DNA of 64,000 bases from Watersipora subatra (Eukaryota > Bryozoa > Gymnolaemata > Cheilostomatida > Watersiporidae), in NCBI RefSeq assembly GCF_963576615.1, contig NC_088711.1, forward strand, positions 8,426,869 through 8,490,868, written 5' to 3'. A program made the position numbers and the translations under genes. Of this stretch, positions 47,901-62,900 are shown piece by piece (the first letter of the stretch is position 1; every line of letters starts with the position of its first letter). The notes under the pieces were generated by a model that did no database searches, was not told the DNA's origin, and saw nothing but the letters and a program-made list of their open reading frames with translations.

Positions 47901-50900
47901 TGGCATGATCCAGCTGGTCTTTGTAGTCACTGAGAAGCCTGTTAAAGTCATCAAAAGTAAGTGTTTCCTTGTTTGAGAAACCAGCTTGCTCAAACATGGA
48001 GGAGATTACCTCATCTATCTGCGCATCCTCAACCCTGCAACCGACATCAATGTTTGTTACAGTTTGTAGGTTATAGTTTCTATTTGTCGATGCATGATAG
48101 CAATCTATATATATACAAATCTCAGTGTTTGTCATTTCTTCGTCTGTCATTCGTAAGTCCAGATATAGTGATTCAAATCTAAGAACGAAAAATCCACTTC
48201 GCACTAGATTTTAACTCGAAACTTCCGGATCTGCATACAGGCGTGCTAAACGACTAGCCCAAGCTGGTACATTGCTATACCATAGAATAATTGTGGGCAT
48301 ACTTATTACATCGGTTACAACACTCAGGCTTAAAGTGCTTGGGAAAATACTATTGGTTATTACTAGCACGTTTGAAAATCCTGAATGCGTGAGAGATCAT
48401 TACGCGTAACGATTACTAAGCTGGCTTCAAACACGGCTCTTACTACAGTAAAGATTCAATCGAGCTCAAGTTACTCAAATTCGCTGGGTAATTATATTAT
48501 TACCTGTGCAACATCGGGCATTCAGCTAGTATAGTAATATTGATGACAATATATTAACTGTCGGTCGTTGTAGAACTGCATAACCTCTAACATACATTCC
48601 AAAAGAACTAGATTCATGGTTTCCATTCAACCTATTGTACTGATCAAGGCTTACATATACCAACCCAATGTCATGCCTACATTTTAAAGACACCCTTCTT
48701 GAGACATCATTACCTGAATAAACCTAAAGGTTATCTTTATAGATGGATATTCTTAAAACAAGAACAAAACAAAATTAGATTTTGTTCAACAGGAAGGAAA
48801 AAATCCAAGATTTTAAGCACATTACAAACAAAAAATAACAGTCCCTATAAGAGTTTTTATCTGCAATAAAAACAGGAACAAGATTGGTCAACAAATTAGA
48901 GATAAAACCATTGATGATGTTTTGGCGGTGTATTGTCAATGGCAAGAATACTTACGTGGTATTTGCCAGGTCCATGAGTGACCTCAGCATGACCCTAAAC
49001 TCTACTTTGCTGAGTTGTTCTCTGTTATGGACATCGTACATGTCAAAGAGCAATCTGGCCTTGTCTGCTCCACTACCTGTTACACAGAAAGAGAATGTGC
49101 GACTTAAGTGCAGCAACCTACTGTTAAATGACCCTAGCCTACACTTCTACTACCATGTACAATTTCTGAAAGAGTTAGCAGCGTCTGGGTATTAAACATA
49201 CAGTCATGTGCATGAGTAAAAGACCGCCCAATAATTTTCATACACTTCAACTACAGGAATCAATAAACCCAACATAGTCAACTTAATTAAAAGAAACTGA
49301 TATCATTTTAATCTTAAAAATATACACTTTTCTGCAATGTTATTGCTTGTTTGCAAGTTATAACTTATTCCTCCTAATTACATAATACTTTTACACGATA
49401 AGATGTGCTCTGTATCAATGAAACATTAGCAAAAGTTAATAGATGGGAATTCTTTCTTTCAACCTATCGTGTTAATTTTAGTTATCAAACCATTAAATTT
49501 TTTGGTTTTCTCATATGTTTAACATTTCTACATCCCTAGCAGCATAAATTCAGTCATTGTTGACAGTCTAAGCATTCTTTTCTCAAAATAGCAGCAAATA
49601 ACAACATTGTCATTAAACACTGCTTATCAACATAACAGCCAAAGTATCATTTTAATAAAATAAAAAACTGATAGAGGAGATTCTGAGCATTAAGATTGTT
49701 CCAAGTTTCTGTATTCTCATCTTTTTTACGACAATTTACAACTAGTTTATATATTTCAGAAATACTAGATTTTTGCTGGGGTCATATACTTTTGCGCATG
49801 ACTGTAGATCTCGAGTTGCACCAGCAATGTCTTGTGAACAGGAGTCAACAACCTCTACCACCTTTGCTCTGTGACCCAAACAACTCTAGCCGTCAATTGG
49901 CATACATTACATCATCATTAATGGTTCAGCCAGTGCTGATACTTCGCTAATATTTATTTCGCTTGTCGTTGTCATGTGACAGTGTAGATAAGCAAACAGC
50001 ATTAGCAGATGACAGACAAGACAGCACGATATATGTAACATATTGGCAGAAGCCGACAGGCATCAGGCCATCGGCATTCAGATCTTAAAAGTGAATAGAA
50101 ATTGCAAATGGAAAAACTCGGGAGTGGTACCAGTTTTTTTGAAAATAAAAGGCAAACTGCATAAAGTATCGAAAATAATTTTAACAGAGAGTAAAAACTC
50201 CAATCAATAACACACAAGACTAATCACAATATGATATATGCAACTGTTTACCTTTTGCGAATATGACAAACATGTCAAGGAACTCTTGGAAGGAGACGAG
50301 ACCATTTTTGTTTTTATCGATGAGATCGAACATATTCTGAACAAAGAGAGAACTCGGTTTAAGGGAGAGGGCATCTGCAAACTCATATATGGTCAGTTCA
50401 CACTTTGTCTGCTGTATCTCTGACTGTGTGAGCACTTCTGTGTCCTCAGCATCCTCATCAATGTGGAAGGCCTGCAGCAAAGCTTCACTTTATTAGCTGG
50501 TATGACAGGGAATGTTCTAATTATGAACAAGTGCTTGCAAATGGTTATAGAAAATCTTTTTCACATCTTTCTCAAGACATTTTTGTAAGTTAACACGCAA
50601 GTTCATATAGCTAAGTAGGTTAATTGGCAGTGCTGCGATCATTTTATGGTTAGTTTTATGATAGCTCTATGGTGTGTAGCTTTATGGATAGTGTAAAAAC
50701 AGCTCGAAGAATGAGCTGTTATTCTTGGCAAAAAATAAATAACAGCCAAGAAGTTATTCTGCTGACTTCATTCTGGGCAGTTAGCTGTCGTACCAAAGGG
50801 GAAGACAGCTCAATGGATCACGCTCTGAATGCCACAGCACAAATTAGCTATATTTGAATATATATCTCAGCTATATACAAATTTTAAAAACTCACTTTCT

Positions 50901-53900
50901 CTTTATTAATAGTTAATAGTTAAAAGTTACAGATGAGTGTTTTACCCGTTTAAAGATGACTCGGAAAAACTTATCGAGTGTCTTCTGTCGTTTTGCTTTG
51001 GTAACGGCTGAGGCAAGCATGGACTTTTCACCAGACATATTAGCACGCATATTCACGCCTGTGCTAGTGCAGAAATCTCTCATAGCATCTATGAATGCAA
51101 CCTTCTCGCGAGCTCCATCAAACCTCAGCACCTTCAATCATAGCAAATATTGCGGATACACAGGCGCAGGCAGATAATACATACGAGTGATACATAGGTA
51201 AGTTGCCAGTGGTGATTCGCTAGTGAAAGTGATCAAGTTGGTGGATCAAGTTAAACTTAATCACTTCACTAGTGAACTTGAAGTGATCAAGTTCGTTAGT
51301 GAAAGTGATCAAAGTTGTCAAGTTTCTCCCTAATACTCAACGACTCCTCATCTACCACTATCAACATCTATGTTACAGAGAACCCACAGTTTATAGTTTA
51401 TCATTGCAGCGCATAAATGAACTAGTGATGATTCATCTCTCAAGGACATTCAGAATCGTTATGTCACTATTCACTACTTCATGGCGATTATAATCGACAG
51501 AGTAGTGATCCTCCGATGACGGCATTCAAAACAGTCACCTGGTTTGTCCAAACACGCTGTTTATCACAACGACCGTAATTGTGAGACTTCACACACACCA
51601 TGCAGAAAACATCAGATCAGTTCATTGGCATTGTAGAAACCAACAGTGAATGCTAGAGGTGTGAAAGGGTGAGGAATAGGAAACACTCACCAGGTCGTAG
51701 TCGTTGTCAATGCTCACTGACAGATAATTACGTAGTCTGTCGGTAGATTCAGTCAACACGAGCTTGCTTGTCCGGCTACAGTCGATAGTCCTGGCCGGAC
51801 GTCTCAAATTTCCAGCAGCGAATAAAATGAGAGATTTCTTTCGAATATCCATTCTCACTTTTACATCTCTATCTCCCTCTTTGTGCCCTTGCCACTCCAC
51901 AACTAACATGGAAAAAATGAAGCAAAGCATTAGCCTTTTCATTACCCGAATGCTTTGCCACGCCACCCGATAACATAGACATTCTACTAAGGTCTGAGAT
52001 TTATGATGACAATAGTTCACACATGACTGTTCACTGTCCCTAATCATATATACATCTAAATGAATGCCCGGCGTTGCCAAAGTAATAAAAAAAGTTTTTG
52101 CACAGAAAATTTATTTTTATATAACATATAACATTGCAAGATACATTGTAATAACATAACATTATAACATATAAGCTACCATTCTAGCTTTCAAGCTTCA
52201 TATCATGAGACAAGTGGTTTATGCAGTTCAAATTAATTAAGAGAAAAAAATCAAACAACCGCAAAGGTTTTTAAATTTTCAAACAACTATTACTTTTAAG
52301 TTTCATATCCTGAAAAAAGTGTTTGTGCACTTGAAACAAATTAAGAGAAAAACAGAACAATTGTAAAGGCATTTAAAAGTAAATGTGAAATAATAAGCAA
52401 GTATTAGCTAAATAAAATCTGTTTTGCTATGATTACAATGAAAAATTATTTAGTATACAATTATATGAATTCAATTCATTTCAGTATTGGCATCGTAAAG
52501 CAAAAATGGTGTACAGAGTGGTATAAAAACCCATAGTAATTATCTAATGCAAACGACCCCTGGCAAAAATCATCAAAATTTTATGTACTGTACATATTAA
52601 AAAAATTAGTACCAAAATAATATGCTAACCTTAGAAACTATAGTTACCTACAGTAACTTAAGTGTATTTAGTGGTTATGATCAGCAAGAAAATGTAACAT
52701 TACAATGTACTACAAGCAGTACATACCATGGGGAGTTCTTACCTTCGAGAGACATATAACATGAACATTGGATTTAACTTAAATGAATTTAGCATACTAA
52801 ACACATACTTCTTAAAGCTAAGTTTTAGTATGTATTTTACTAAACTTCAACTTTGTCATAGGCTAAAACTTTCTCACCTATCGTTTTTGGTTTCATTTTC
52901 ACTACAACTTATAACTAATAATGATGAACTGAAATATAAAGCAAGTGAGCATCATATCTCTTTCAGACGTTGTGGGAGGAATTTCAGCGAATAGTATATC
53001 GACCTTTACATCCTTTCGTCGTAATCAGTACATCAACTGCCAAATTTAAATTTTGAAAAAATTTTTTTATTGATATTGTATGGCATGACAGAAATCAAAA
53101 AAATTTCGTCATCGTGTTCCATATAGTAATGCGAGAAAATCTTATTACAGGGACATAGTAACGCAAAGGCGCACTGTATTAATTAATGATAAAAAAAAAT
53201 GATGTGCAATCGCGAGAAGGATACACAGTATATGGTAAAAGCAATAGAAATAGAAACGGTTTAGCCTTGTGATTACACCCACTTGATAGTTGACTTGCGA
53301 TTTGAATGTCGCGAGTTCAAATCCAGCAAGAAGGTGATTTTTCACTGCTGAAACTTTGTCATTATAACTGGATAGATGAATGACAGACAAACACACAAAA
53401 AAGAGATTGACAGACGCATGACAGACACACAAAACACACAGATACAGCTTGAAGTTCTACATATTGCCTACCCTCATGCAAAGACGTATCCTTGCTCATC
53501 CTCTTTGATTCCTCTCTGCCTGCCCTTCTTTGCAGAGCGATTTTCTGCTGGTTGATTCGTGACAAGAAAATCAGGAGGGCAACCGTTACTAAAAATATGA
53601 AAGAGTTCCAAATTTAAAGAATAATTCCGCAAGTACAGTAGCAGTAACAGGAGCTAGTAGTTACGGGAGCTAGTAGTTACGGGAGCTAGTAGTTACGGGA
53701 GCTAGTAGTTACGGGAGCTAGTAGTTACGGGAGCTAGTAGTTACGGGAGTTAGTAGTTACGGGAGTTAGTAGTTACGGGAGCTAGTAGTTACGGGAGCTA
53801 GTAGTTACGGGAGCTAGTAGTTACGGGAGTTAGTAGTTACGGGAGCTAGTAGTTACGGGAGCTAGTAGTTACGGGAGCTAGTAGTTACGGGAGCTAGTAG

Positions 53901-56900
53901 TTACGGGAGCATAAACTTGACATTAAGCGATTGATGACACTGTGGAATTCAACATAAAAGAACATCAAAGAGGAATGAGCAAAATGAACTTACAGATAAC
54001 AAACAAGCCAACTGCAGCAAAAGTTAAGATGTAAGGCACTTCTGAACCAGTGAAATAGTCAAAGGTACTGAGAGGCGTACACGGCGCCACTTGGCTGCTG
54101 TTACCACCATCAACAGTGCCACCTGGGCATGGATCGGCCTTTATGCTGTGGGTAATATTGCAGTTGACGTAGCGGGACACCTGTGGAGAAATAAAACATC
54201 TTACAATATTATGATTTTGTAGGATATGAAAGAGAACATGTTACTAGCATATGACAAGTTATGATTTTGTAGGATATGAAAGAGAACATGTTACTAGCAT
54301 ATGACAAGAATACTTCATTGACACTTTATTACAGTGGACCGCCAGGTTAGTGTCCCTGTCTTACATTTTTTCACCTTGCAATGTAGAACACGAAATTTTT
54401 CCGGTCCCCTCGTTACGGCATTTCTCCACCATACAGCATCGACATGTCTCTTTGAAATTCCAATTTGAACAGCAATCACTCGGTTTTTTTTGTCATATTT
54501 GTTTGAAAAGAAGTTTTAATAAAGTCAGGTAAAAGTAATAGTGAAAGCGTGGCATAAAGCGCCAAACCGAAAACAGGTAATAAAAAATTAAGCCAATGAC
54601 AAAATTAAAGTTATGTTTAGTAAAATATTAAAATTTAGTTTTAAGGATGTGTGTGTGTGTGTTTAATAAGCTAAATTCATTTAAGGTAAATTCTAAGTTT
54701 GTGTTACATGGCGTCACAGAAGTTTAGTGTATCGAACGCATGGCTGTCAAGTCTCTCGCAGACCACCACTAGTCACTACAGTGGTGGTCTCGAAGGTAAA
54801 AGCTTATAGTAGTGTACATAGTAATGTTACACTTTAGTGCAGATTTTAATAACTAAATGGATACTTGTTACTTTGTTAGCGCCTGTACTGAATTACAACA
54901 ATAAAAAACACACTTTTCTCTCATAATATCCTGTTTTATGTAGTTTTTTATAGTATGTTAACGGATTAAATTGTATTTCGTTATTTTATATAGAAAATAA
55001 TGCCTTGAGACACGAGTAAATTGAGATACGAGCTCAGTCCCAGAATGCATTAAGCTTGTAAGTCGAGGTATGACTGTACGCCTGTCTCGAAGGTGAGAAC
55101 TTCATACAGTATGGTACATCGTATCCATAATTTTTTTGACGTCATCAAGCCGTTTGCACATGCGCTCTTTCACGAAAAAGCCGCCATATTTGTAGAAAAC
55201 GATCGTTATTCTTTTATTTAATAGTATTTATTGGTGTGGTTTTGATACTGTAATGAAAAAAATTGCAAACAAAAGCACCGTTTTCAAAATTCATTGCAAA
55301 AGCTTTGTGTTTTAGCGATGAAAGTTGTCTATAAAGATGGACGACAATGATAAAATGAGGTCACAAAAGACGAAGGGTTGTTGCATTTTAATGCAGATCA
55401 TAACCACTGAATAAATAACTATAGTTGCTGAGGTTACTATACAATTTTGTTACTGATTTTGATATGTACAGTATGGGTTTAAAATTTTGATGTTTTTACT
55501 TTGGGTTGCATGAGATAAATGCTATGGGTTCCCATACCCCTCCGTACGACATTGTAGCCTTACTATCTTAACACCAAAAAAATTAATGTCGTATGGCAGG
55601 GATCCACTGTATTGTGAAACTAGTGTTTTTTAACATTAAAAAATACTAGAGCTGCATGTTTATAGTGCAAAACAATGTGCACCATGAGAGATCGTAATGA
55701 AAAACCACTTTGGCATAATTACCGTAAAACCTCTATTTGAACTGCATAGCGCTCTATTTTTCAACCCTTCCCCTATAATGGCGGTCAAATAGAGGTGACT
55801 TTCAAATAGAGGCTGGCGTTGTATTTTTCCAAACAGCTTGTCAAAAATTTGGGAAAATAAATTTAACTCTTTTACAGGCGAAGCAAATGTCACCCAAATT
55901 TTGACCTCTCCACAAATCACTCAACATGACAGATAACTATGACGAAAGGTCGAAACAGATGACACGAACATCAAAAAGTCTGCTTCGTATTTAAGTGTCC
56001 TACATTAACTTTCGAGCGGTGGTTATAGAATCACATCAAATGGCTTGTGCGCACCTATTGTGGAATGCATGAACAAGAAATTCTTCCTTCACACAAGTAG
56101 GAAATTGCCTAGAAGTCACCTGTTCAAGAGATATCATGGCATGCTCTGCTTTCATGCATAAGGACTTTGAAAAAACAATTTTTGGACTATCTAGTTTAAA
56201 AGGAGAACAATTTTAATATATTAATACAGCGTCGCAGCAGTTGTTGCCATTATAACACATTGTAGGTGTGTTACACCTATCCTCCATAACACATTGTAGG
56301 TATGTTACATCGATACCTAGACAAGCTTCTCACACACCTCTGAATATAGCATCTAGTTGACATCATTGTACATCCATCTAGTTGATGTAACTTAACAATA
56401 GCAGAACTACAAGTTTTCACAATATTTGGGATGATACATGATGGCACAAGAGCATCGAGTAATACAAGTCTCTTTGACAGTGCATATGCTCAGTACTTTA
56501 GCATGCATCATTAAAAACAGGGCCTGAGATCTTTACGTGTAAGCGGCCAGCATTTTACCTGAGATCTCCAAAGCTCTAGGTGCACAAATATAAAGCTGGC
56601 ACACCTGTCCATAAATTACCTAATGATGGTCAGTAACTTTGGTTTCAGCCACAAAGCATACAGCAAAACAGAGCAGATCCCGCCAAATCAGGTAAAGCTA
56701 GTTCACCATCTTGGAATAATTTGAGAGAAAAGATGGAAAAGCTTGAAATATTTAAACACCACAGTAAATCGACTTGAGATTGAGCAATGATAAACCGAGC
56801 ATATAAGAGAACAGGCATCACTATAAACGTAATACTAATACTTCTCCTTACCACGGAGGTTGAATAACCTTCATCAGTGAAGGCTTGAACTAAATTAGAG

Positions 56901-59900
56901 CAATTGATATTCTCAGTGCAGTTAAAATTGGTAAGGTTGAAACCGTCCGTTTGCGCGCGCCCCACTACTCTCTCACACTTTTCTTTTGCTACAAAAAAGA
57001 AAGTTAGTGCATCATGTATTACGTGTTATGAAGCACTATCGACATGCAATTTGAATTATAAAAATAATACGATATTGCCATGAAATAACGATGAATTATG
57101 TCAAAGTACAATACCGGTGAGATAGAAGAAAGGATTCTCTGCCAATTCTGAATCATCAATTTCTGTTATTTCCAAGATAATATCTCTTAAAGTCGTCTTT
57201 AAAATGGCTTCTCGCTGAAAATCTTTAAACAAGCTACAAAGAAATGAATAGCTGTTGTATATAAAAATTATGAGATTTTAATTGTGCCTTAAAATAGTAA
57301 CAGTTACTCAGACATAGTACTAGTTATAACAGTTACTCAGACATAGTACTAGTTATAACAGTTACTCAGACATAGTACTAGTTATAACAGTTACTCGGAC
57401 ATAGTACTAGGTATAACAGTTACTCAGACATACTACTAGGTATATCAGTTACTCAGACATACTACTAGGTATAACAGTTGCTCAGAGATAGTACTAGGTA
57501 TAACAGTTACTCAGACATACTACTAGGTATAACAGTTACTCAGACATAGTACTTGGTATATCAGTTACCCAAAGTAGTACTAGTTATAACAGTTACTCAG
57601 GCATAGTACTAGTTATAGCAGTTACTCAGAGGTAGTACTAGTTATAACAGTTACTCATAGATAGTACTAGTTATAACAGTTACTCAAAGTAGTACAAATT
57701 ATAACAGTTACTCAGAGGTAGTACTAGTTATAACAGTTACTTAGAGGTAGTACTAGTTATAACAGTTACTCAAATGTAGTACTAACTAAAAAATTGTCAC
57801 AAAGAGACATCACTGGCAACTTATCAACGACCTTTATGTTTGCGAAATTAGGATTATAAATTTCACAAATTAAAGCTCTACAACTGAGGAATTTCAATAG
57901 AACTCCCGCAAGATTAGTGGTTCCTATAGCATATTTTAGAATTCGTGTGGTCACTTTGAGAAACTTATAAATGTATTTATCACACAACTATTCAGATTCT
58001 GTTCTATTCAACCTGCACTAGAATATCATTAAAACTCATTTATAACTTATAATTGGAGCTCTGCCAGCTGACTTTCAAAACAAGTTGATGGAGTTGCAGA
58101 TGTACTCACTAATTCTTGTCGTTTTCAAACCAAAATCTATCGCCATCTCTGATTCTTGTAAACTGATCAGCAATGATAGCTCGAAAAAGAGGACCTGGTC
58201 CATCCGCGGTGGTTTCTGCAATGCCACCAGGCCAAATATCGATATCGTCTAATCTTCCATTGTAGACCTCTCGCATTGCTTGGATCATCTGAATATAACG
58301 AAAAAAACTGGCGTCAACCCGCCTTGTATGATTAGCCTACACACAGTCTCTAGCATTCACACATAAAATGAACATCTGTCATTAGTCTGGTGACAACACT
58401 AAGCATAGCACGTGAAAGGGGGGGGGAGGCACAGCTAGTATATACATGTATATATTTCTCAAAGTACGTCTGTGGATCTGTCATTCCGGCTATAGCTATA
58501 AAGCACGCTGATTATTTTACCGATGCGGACACGCATTACGATGCCCCCGTTAAAAAATATTTTTCGTAAGGTTTGATTACTATATCTGGGGTTAAAGCCA
58601 ATTCTTCTCGCGTGGACAATTATATTGTTTCCGTGGCAATAGCTAAATTGTAAGCAGCTTGTAAATGCAAGAATTGTTATTATTATTGATATTATTATTA
58701 ATTGTTATTATCAATTCTACATATTCAGGATTTTTATTTTGTTTTCTCAGTTCATATTAATTTTATCATTACCGAATCATCTTTTATTGTAATCGTAGCA
58801 AAACCAACTTAATTTAGCTATTACTTGCTAATTATTTCACATTTACATCTAAACCTTTTTATAGTCGTTTTATTTTTTTAATTTATTTGACCTGCACGAA
58901 ACATTTTCTTCACGATATGAAGTTTAAAAGTTTTTTGACAAAGTTTGAAAACCTATCCAGTTGTTTTTATTTTATCCTAATTTATTTCAATTACACAAAA
59001 CACTCTTTTCATGATATGTAGTTTGAAAGTAAAAATGGCAAATGTTGTTATATGTTAAATACAAATCAATTTTCTGACCAAATCCTTTTTTATTACTCGG
59101 GCAACGCAGGGTACTACAGCTAGTCTTAATCTAACTTCAACTTGATGACGTTAGATTAACATGGTTTATAAACCTTTTTTACATTTGTTTATTTTCAATG
59201 TTCATTTTCCACTGGCTTTACTTTCACTTGGAGGTGAAGAGAACCTTTGAACGCTTTATGTTGAATATAACTGTGGGTGTAGCATCAAATATTTGCTCAG
59301 AGTTGTCATCCCTTATGAAACAAATCATGTTGAGGTGATTCCTAAGGCTCAAACACGCTACAATGATGTCTAGCACAATATCACGCGGTGCCAATCTGCA
59401 CTGGAAATCGCTCGGCACGTTGATGATGAGCGATAACATTAGCCTTAGTCTATCAAAACTTTATCGCTCGCGAGACGCATTTCGAATGGTTGTTTTTCCT
59501 CAGAATGCAATGCTCTGGCTGCTAATTTTTCGTGTCATTGTTCACCAGCGTACAGCAACAACATTTTGCTACTCTGTTACAATTGAAACATCATCAAAAT
59601 GTACACTGAATTGTTCATAGATTTGATAAGAGCACACCTTTACGACACAACACAAAAGTTTCAAAGATACTCAGTTGAAAACCAACATTTGGGAGCCAAT
59701 CGTTGCGCAGGTTGACTATCTGGAAAATGGTAAATATTTATTATATTAAAGATAAAAACTACTATAAAGTAAACTATTTATAAAAATCATAAAATAATCC
59801 TGTTAAAAATACAAAAATCGTTTTTTTCTTGTCTTATTGTAGTATGCATTTTGTGAAAATGAGATAGGCCTAATAACAAATGCAGAAGTCGTTTACCTCC

Positions 59901-62900
59901 TTGTCTAGAATGGGCCATATTGACTAAAATTTGTTAACAACTCCGAAAAAACTGATGATATGGAATTTTATTGACAGTTTGTGAGTGTGCTCGCATTATC
60001 GTTTGCTGGTGAATCGCTCAAGTGTGTTTAGCGATATCTCCGCGCTTCTTATGACGCACACGATAAAATCTCCTAGTGTGTTTGCACTTTAAGAAGAGGT
60101 TTGACAGTATTTCCAAACAAAATAGCATTACAATTACAGCTGCATTTGTTATAAATTCTATAACCTTCATGTTATACGGATTACTACACTCCTAGACACA
60201 TATCGCTCTAGATGATGACCTATGGTGTCTACCACATCTAGCGTCTAGCCACATCAGTCTAAGTTAATGCTATGTTACTATGTAGATGGTCAGTACTATG
60301 TCTAAATATCATAGAGAGAGTTTAAACCGCACAAGAGGCAAGGATGTAGGGTTATGTCCTTATACGTACCTCACACTGTTTCGGATTACTTTTTGTCGCA
60401 TTTGGCCCACACGTCTCTTTGTTGATGTCATTCCAATCCTTAATTTCGTCAAGACCAAACTCTCGACGTGCTGTGTTATAGTCTGGGAGACCATGGTCAC
60501 GGCCTCTCTGTATATTAACAGCCATCAAGTCCCGACGACTAAAATCAAGCCCTCCAAAAACGAAACCTGGAAATAGGCAACGTAAAATTACATGACTATC
60601 TCAAGCATAGCTCGGCATAGTCAAGGAACAACAGCGGGAAGCAAAGACCAAAAAAGCAGCACATAGAGAGCACAAAAGTGCACATGCTTCCGTATGTTAT
60701 CTTTTAGATTTGCATATTGGAATTTCAAAGATGCAACAGTAATATACATGTCCTGGCAGCAAATGGCCTTGACAACAAGATTGACTCGCACACGAAAACA
60801 GTTAGTAGAGATTGGCTGGTTAAACTCGCAAACAATTTGTAATTATCAAGAATAAATAACATGTTAAACTAGGCATAACAATTGTCAAACAGTCAAAATT
60901 GCACAGGCACTGCTACTCAAAGACCAACCTCGCAAATCCTCGGTTATAGTTGTGTCCTCTCGTTCAGTAATTTGAGATGACATGCCAAGAATGAAGTCAT
61001 CAATATCAAACTCGCTAACGGCTTCCTGTGGGTTCCAGTAACTGTTGCAGGTGCGAACAGCCATTTTACCATCCTCTTGGGTCTTTGCCGTGTTTGTCAC
61101 AAAATCGCACTCTTCATTAGTCTTTGCCATTGGCCTATAACATTACACATCCTCTGTTAACCATCCGGCATACTGTTGAAAAATCTTTCATTTGTGTGGC
61201 TAAATTGTGAAATATTATTCAAAGACAATTTTTTTAAATGTTATTTGCTGTAAATAGTTCATTTAGTTGGTGTGTCGCCTGCTAGCCTTCAAAAATTTTG
61301 TATTTTGAAACACTACAAAAATTGTATGCATAATCAGGCAACCGTGTGCCTGCTAGAATCTCTCAGCGCTGAAACAATTTGTGGCAGCCAATTAACCAAT
61401 AAGAGATCATGATAGTTTTTCAGAGCTCCATTACTTTTTTGTTCGTGCTGCCACATGTCTATCAGCTAAGACAATTTCTTTCCATTTTCTAACCTCAGCA
61501 TCTTTTAAACATTGATTATAAACTCAGAAATGTCTTACAGAAATTATAATTCTAATTCAGTTAATTAAGACACAATTGCACTAAATATGAACTTCGTTAC
61601 TGAAGAAACTGCGTAGAACTTTCCCACATCTTTTTTATTGTTGTCTACCAAAAACACCGTCTCATGTAGTTATGCCAGCTCCAACAGATTACTTGTACAG
61701 ACGCCTACTAAAACTGCTAGTTTTACTAGCAACTGACTAGAGATGCACTGCTAGTTTTACTTGCAACTGACTAAAGCTTCCCTGCTAGTTTTACTTGCAA
61801 CTGACTAGAGCTTCACTGCTAGTTTTACTTGCAACTGACCAGAGCTTCCCTGCTAGTTTTACTTGCAACTGACTAGAGCTTCACTGCTAGTTTTACTTGC
61901 AACTGACTAAAGCTTCACTGCTAGTTTTACTTGCAACTGACTAGAGCTTCCCTGCTAGTTTTACTTGCAACTGAATAGAGCTTCACTGCTAGTTTTACTT
62001 GCAACTGACTAAAGCTTCCCTGCTAGTTTTACTTGCAACTGACTAGAGATGCACTGCTAGTTTTACTTGCAACTGACTAGAGCTTCCCTGCTAGTTTTAC
62101 TTGCAACTGACTAAAGCTTCACTGCTAGTTTTACTTGCAACTGACTAGAGCTTCCCTGCTAGTTTTACTTGCAACTGAATAGAGCTTCACTGCTAGTTTT
62201 ACTTGCAACTGACTAGAGCTTCACTGCTAGTTTTACTTGCAACTGACCAGAGCTTCCCTGCTAGTTTTACTTGCAACTGACTAGAGCTTCACTGCTAGTT
62301 TTACTTGCAACTGACTAGAGCTTCACTGCTAGTTTTACTTGCAACTGACTAGAGCTTCACTGCTAGTTTTACTTGCAACTGACTAGAGCTTCACTGCTAA
62401 TTTTACTTGCAACTGACTAGAGCTTCACTGCTAGTTTTACTAGCAACTGACTAGAGCTTCACTGCTAGTTTTACTAGCAACTGACTAAAGCTTCACTGCT
62501 AGTTTTACTTGCAACTGACTAGAGCTTCACTGCTAGTTTTACTAGCAACTGACCAGAGCTTCCCTGCTAGTTTTACTTGCAACTGACTAGAGCTTCACTG
62601 CTAGTTTTACTTGCAACTGACTAGAGCTTCCCTGCTAGTTTTACTTGCAACTGACTAGAGCTTCCCTGCTAGTTTTACTTGCAACTGACTAGAGCTTCAC
62701 TGCTAGTTTTACTTGCAACTGACTAGAGCTTCACTGCTAGTTTTACTTGCAACTGACTAGAGCTTCACTGCTAGTTTTACTTGCAACTGACTAGAGCTTC
62801 ACTGCTAGTTTTACTTGCAACTGACTAGAGCAGCTATGGCCAAATGGCGGATCTAGATCCGGATCTGGATCTTTTTATTTTTTTTGTGGATCTTTCAAGT

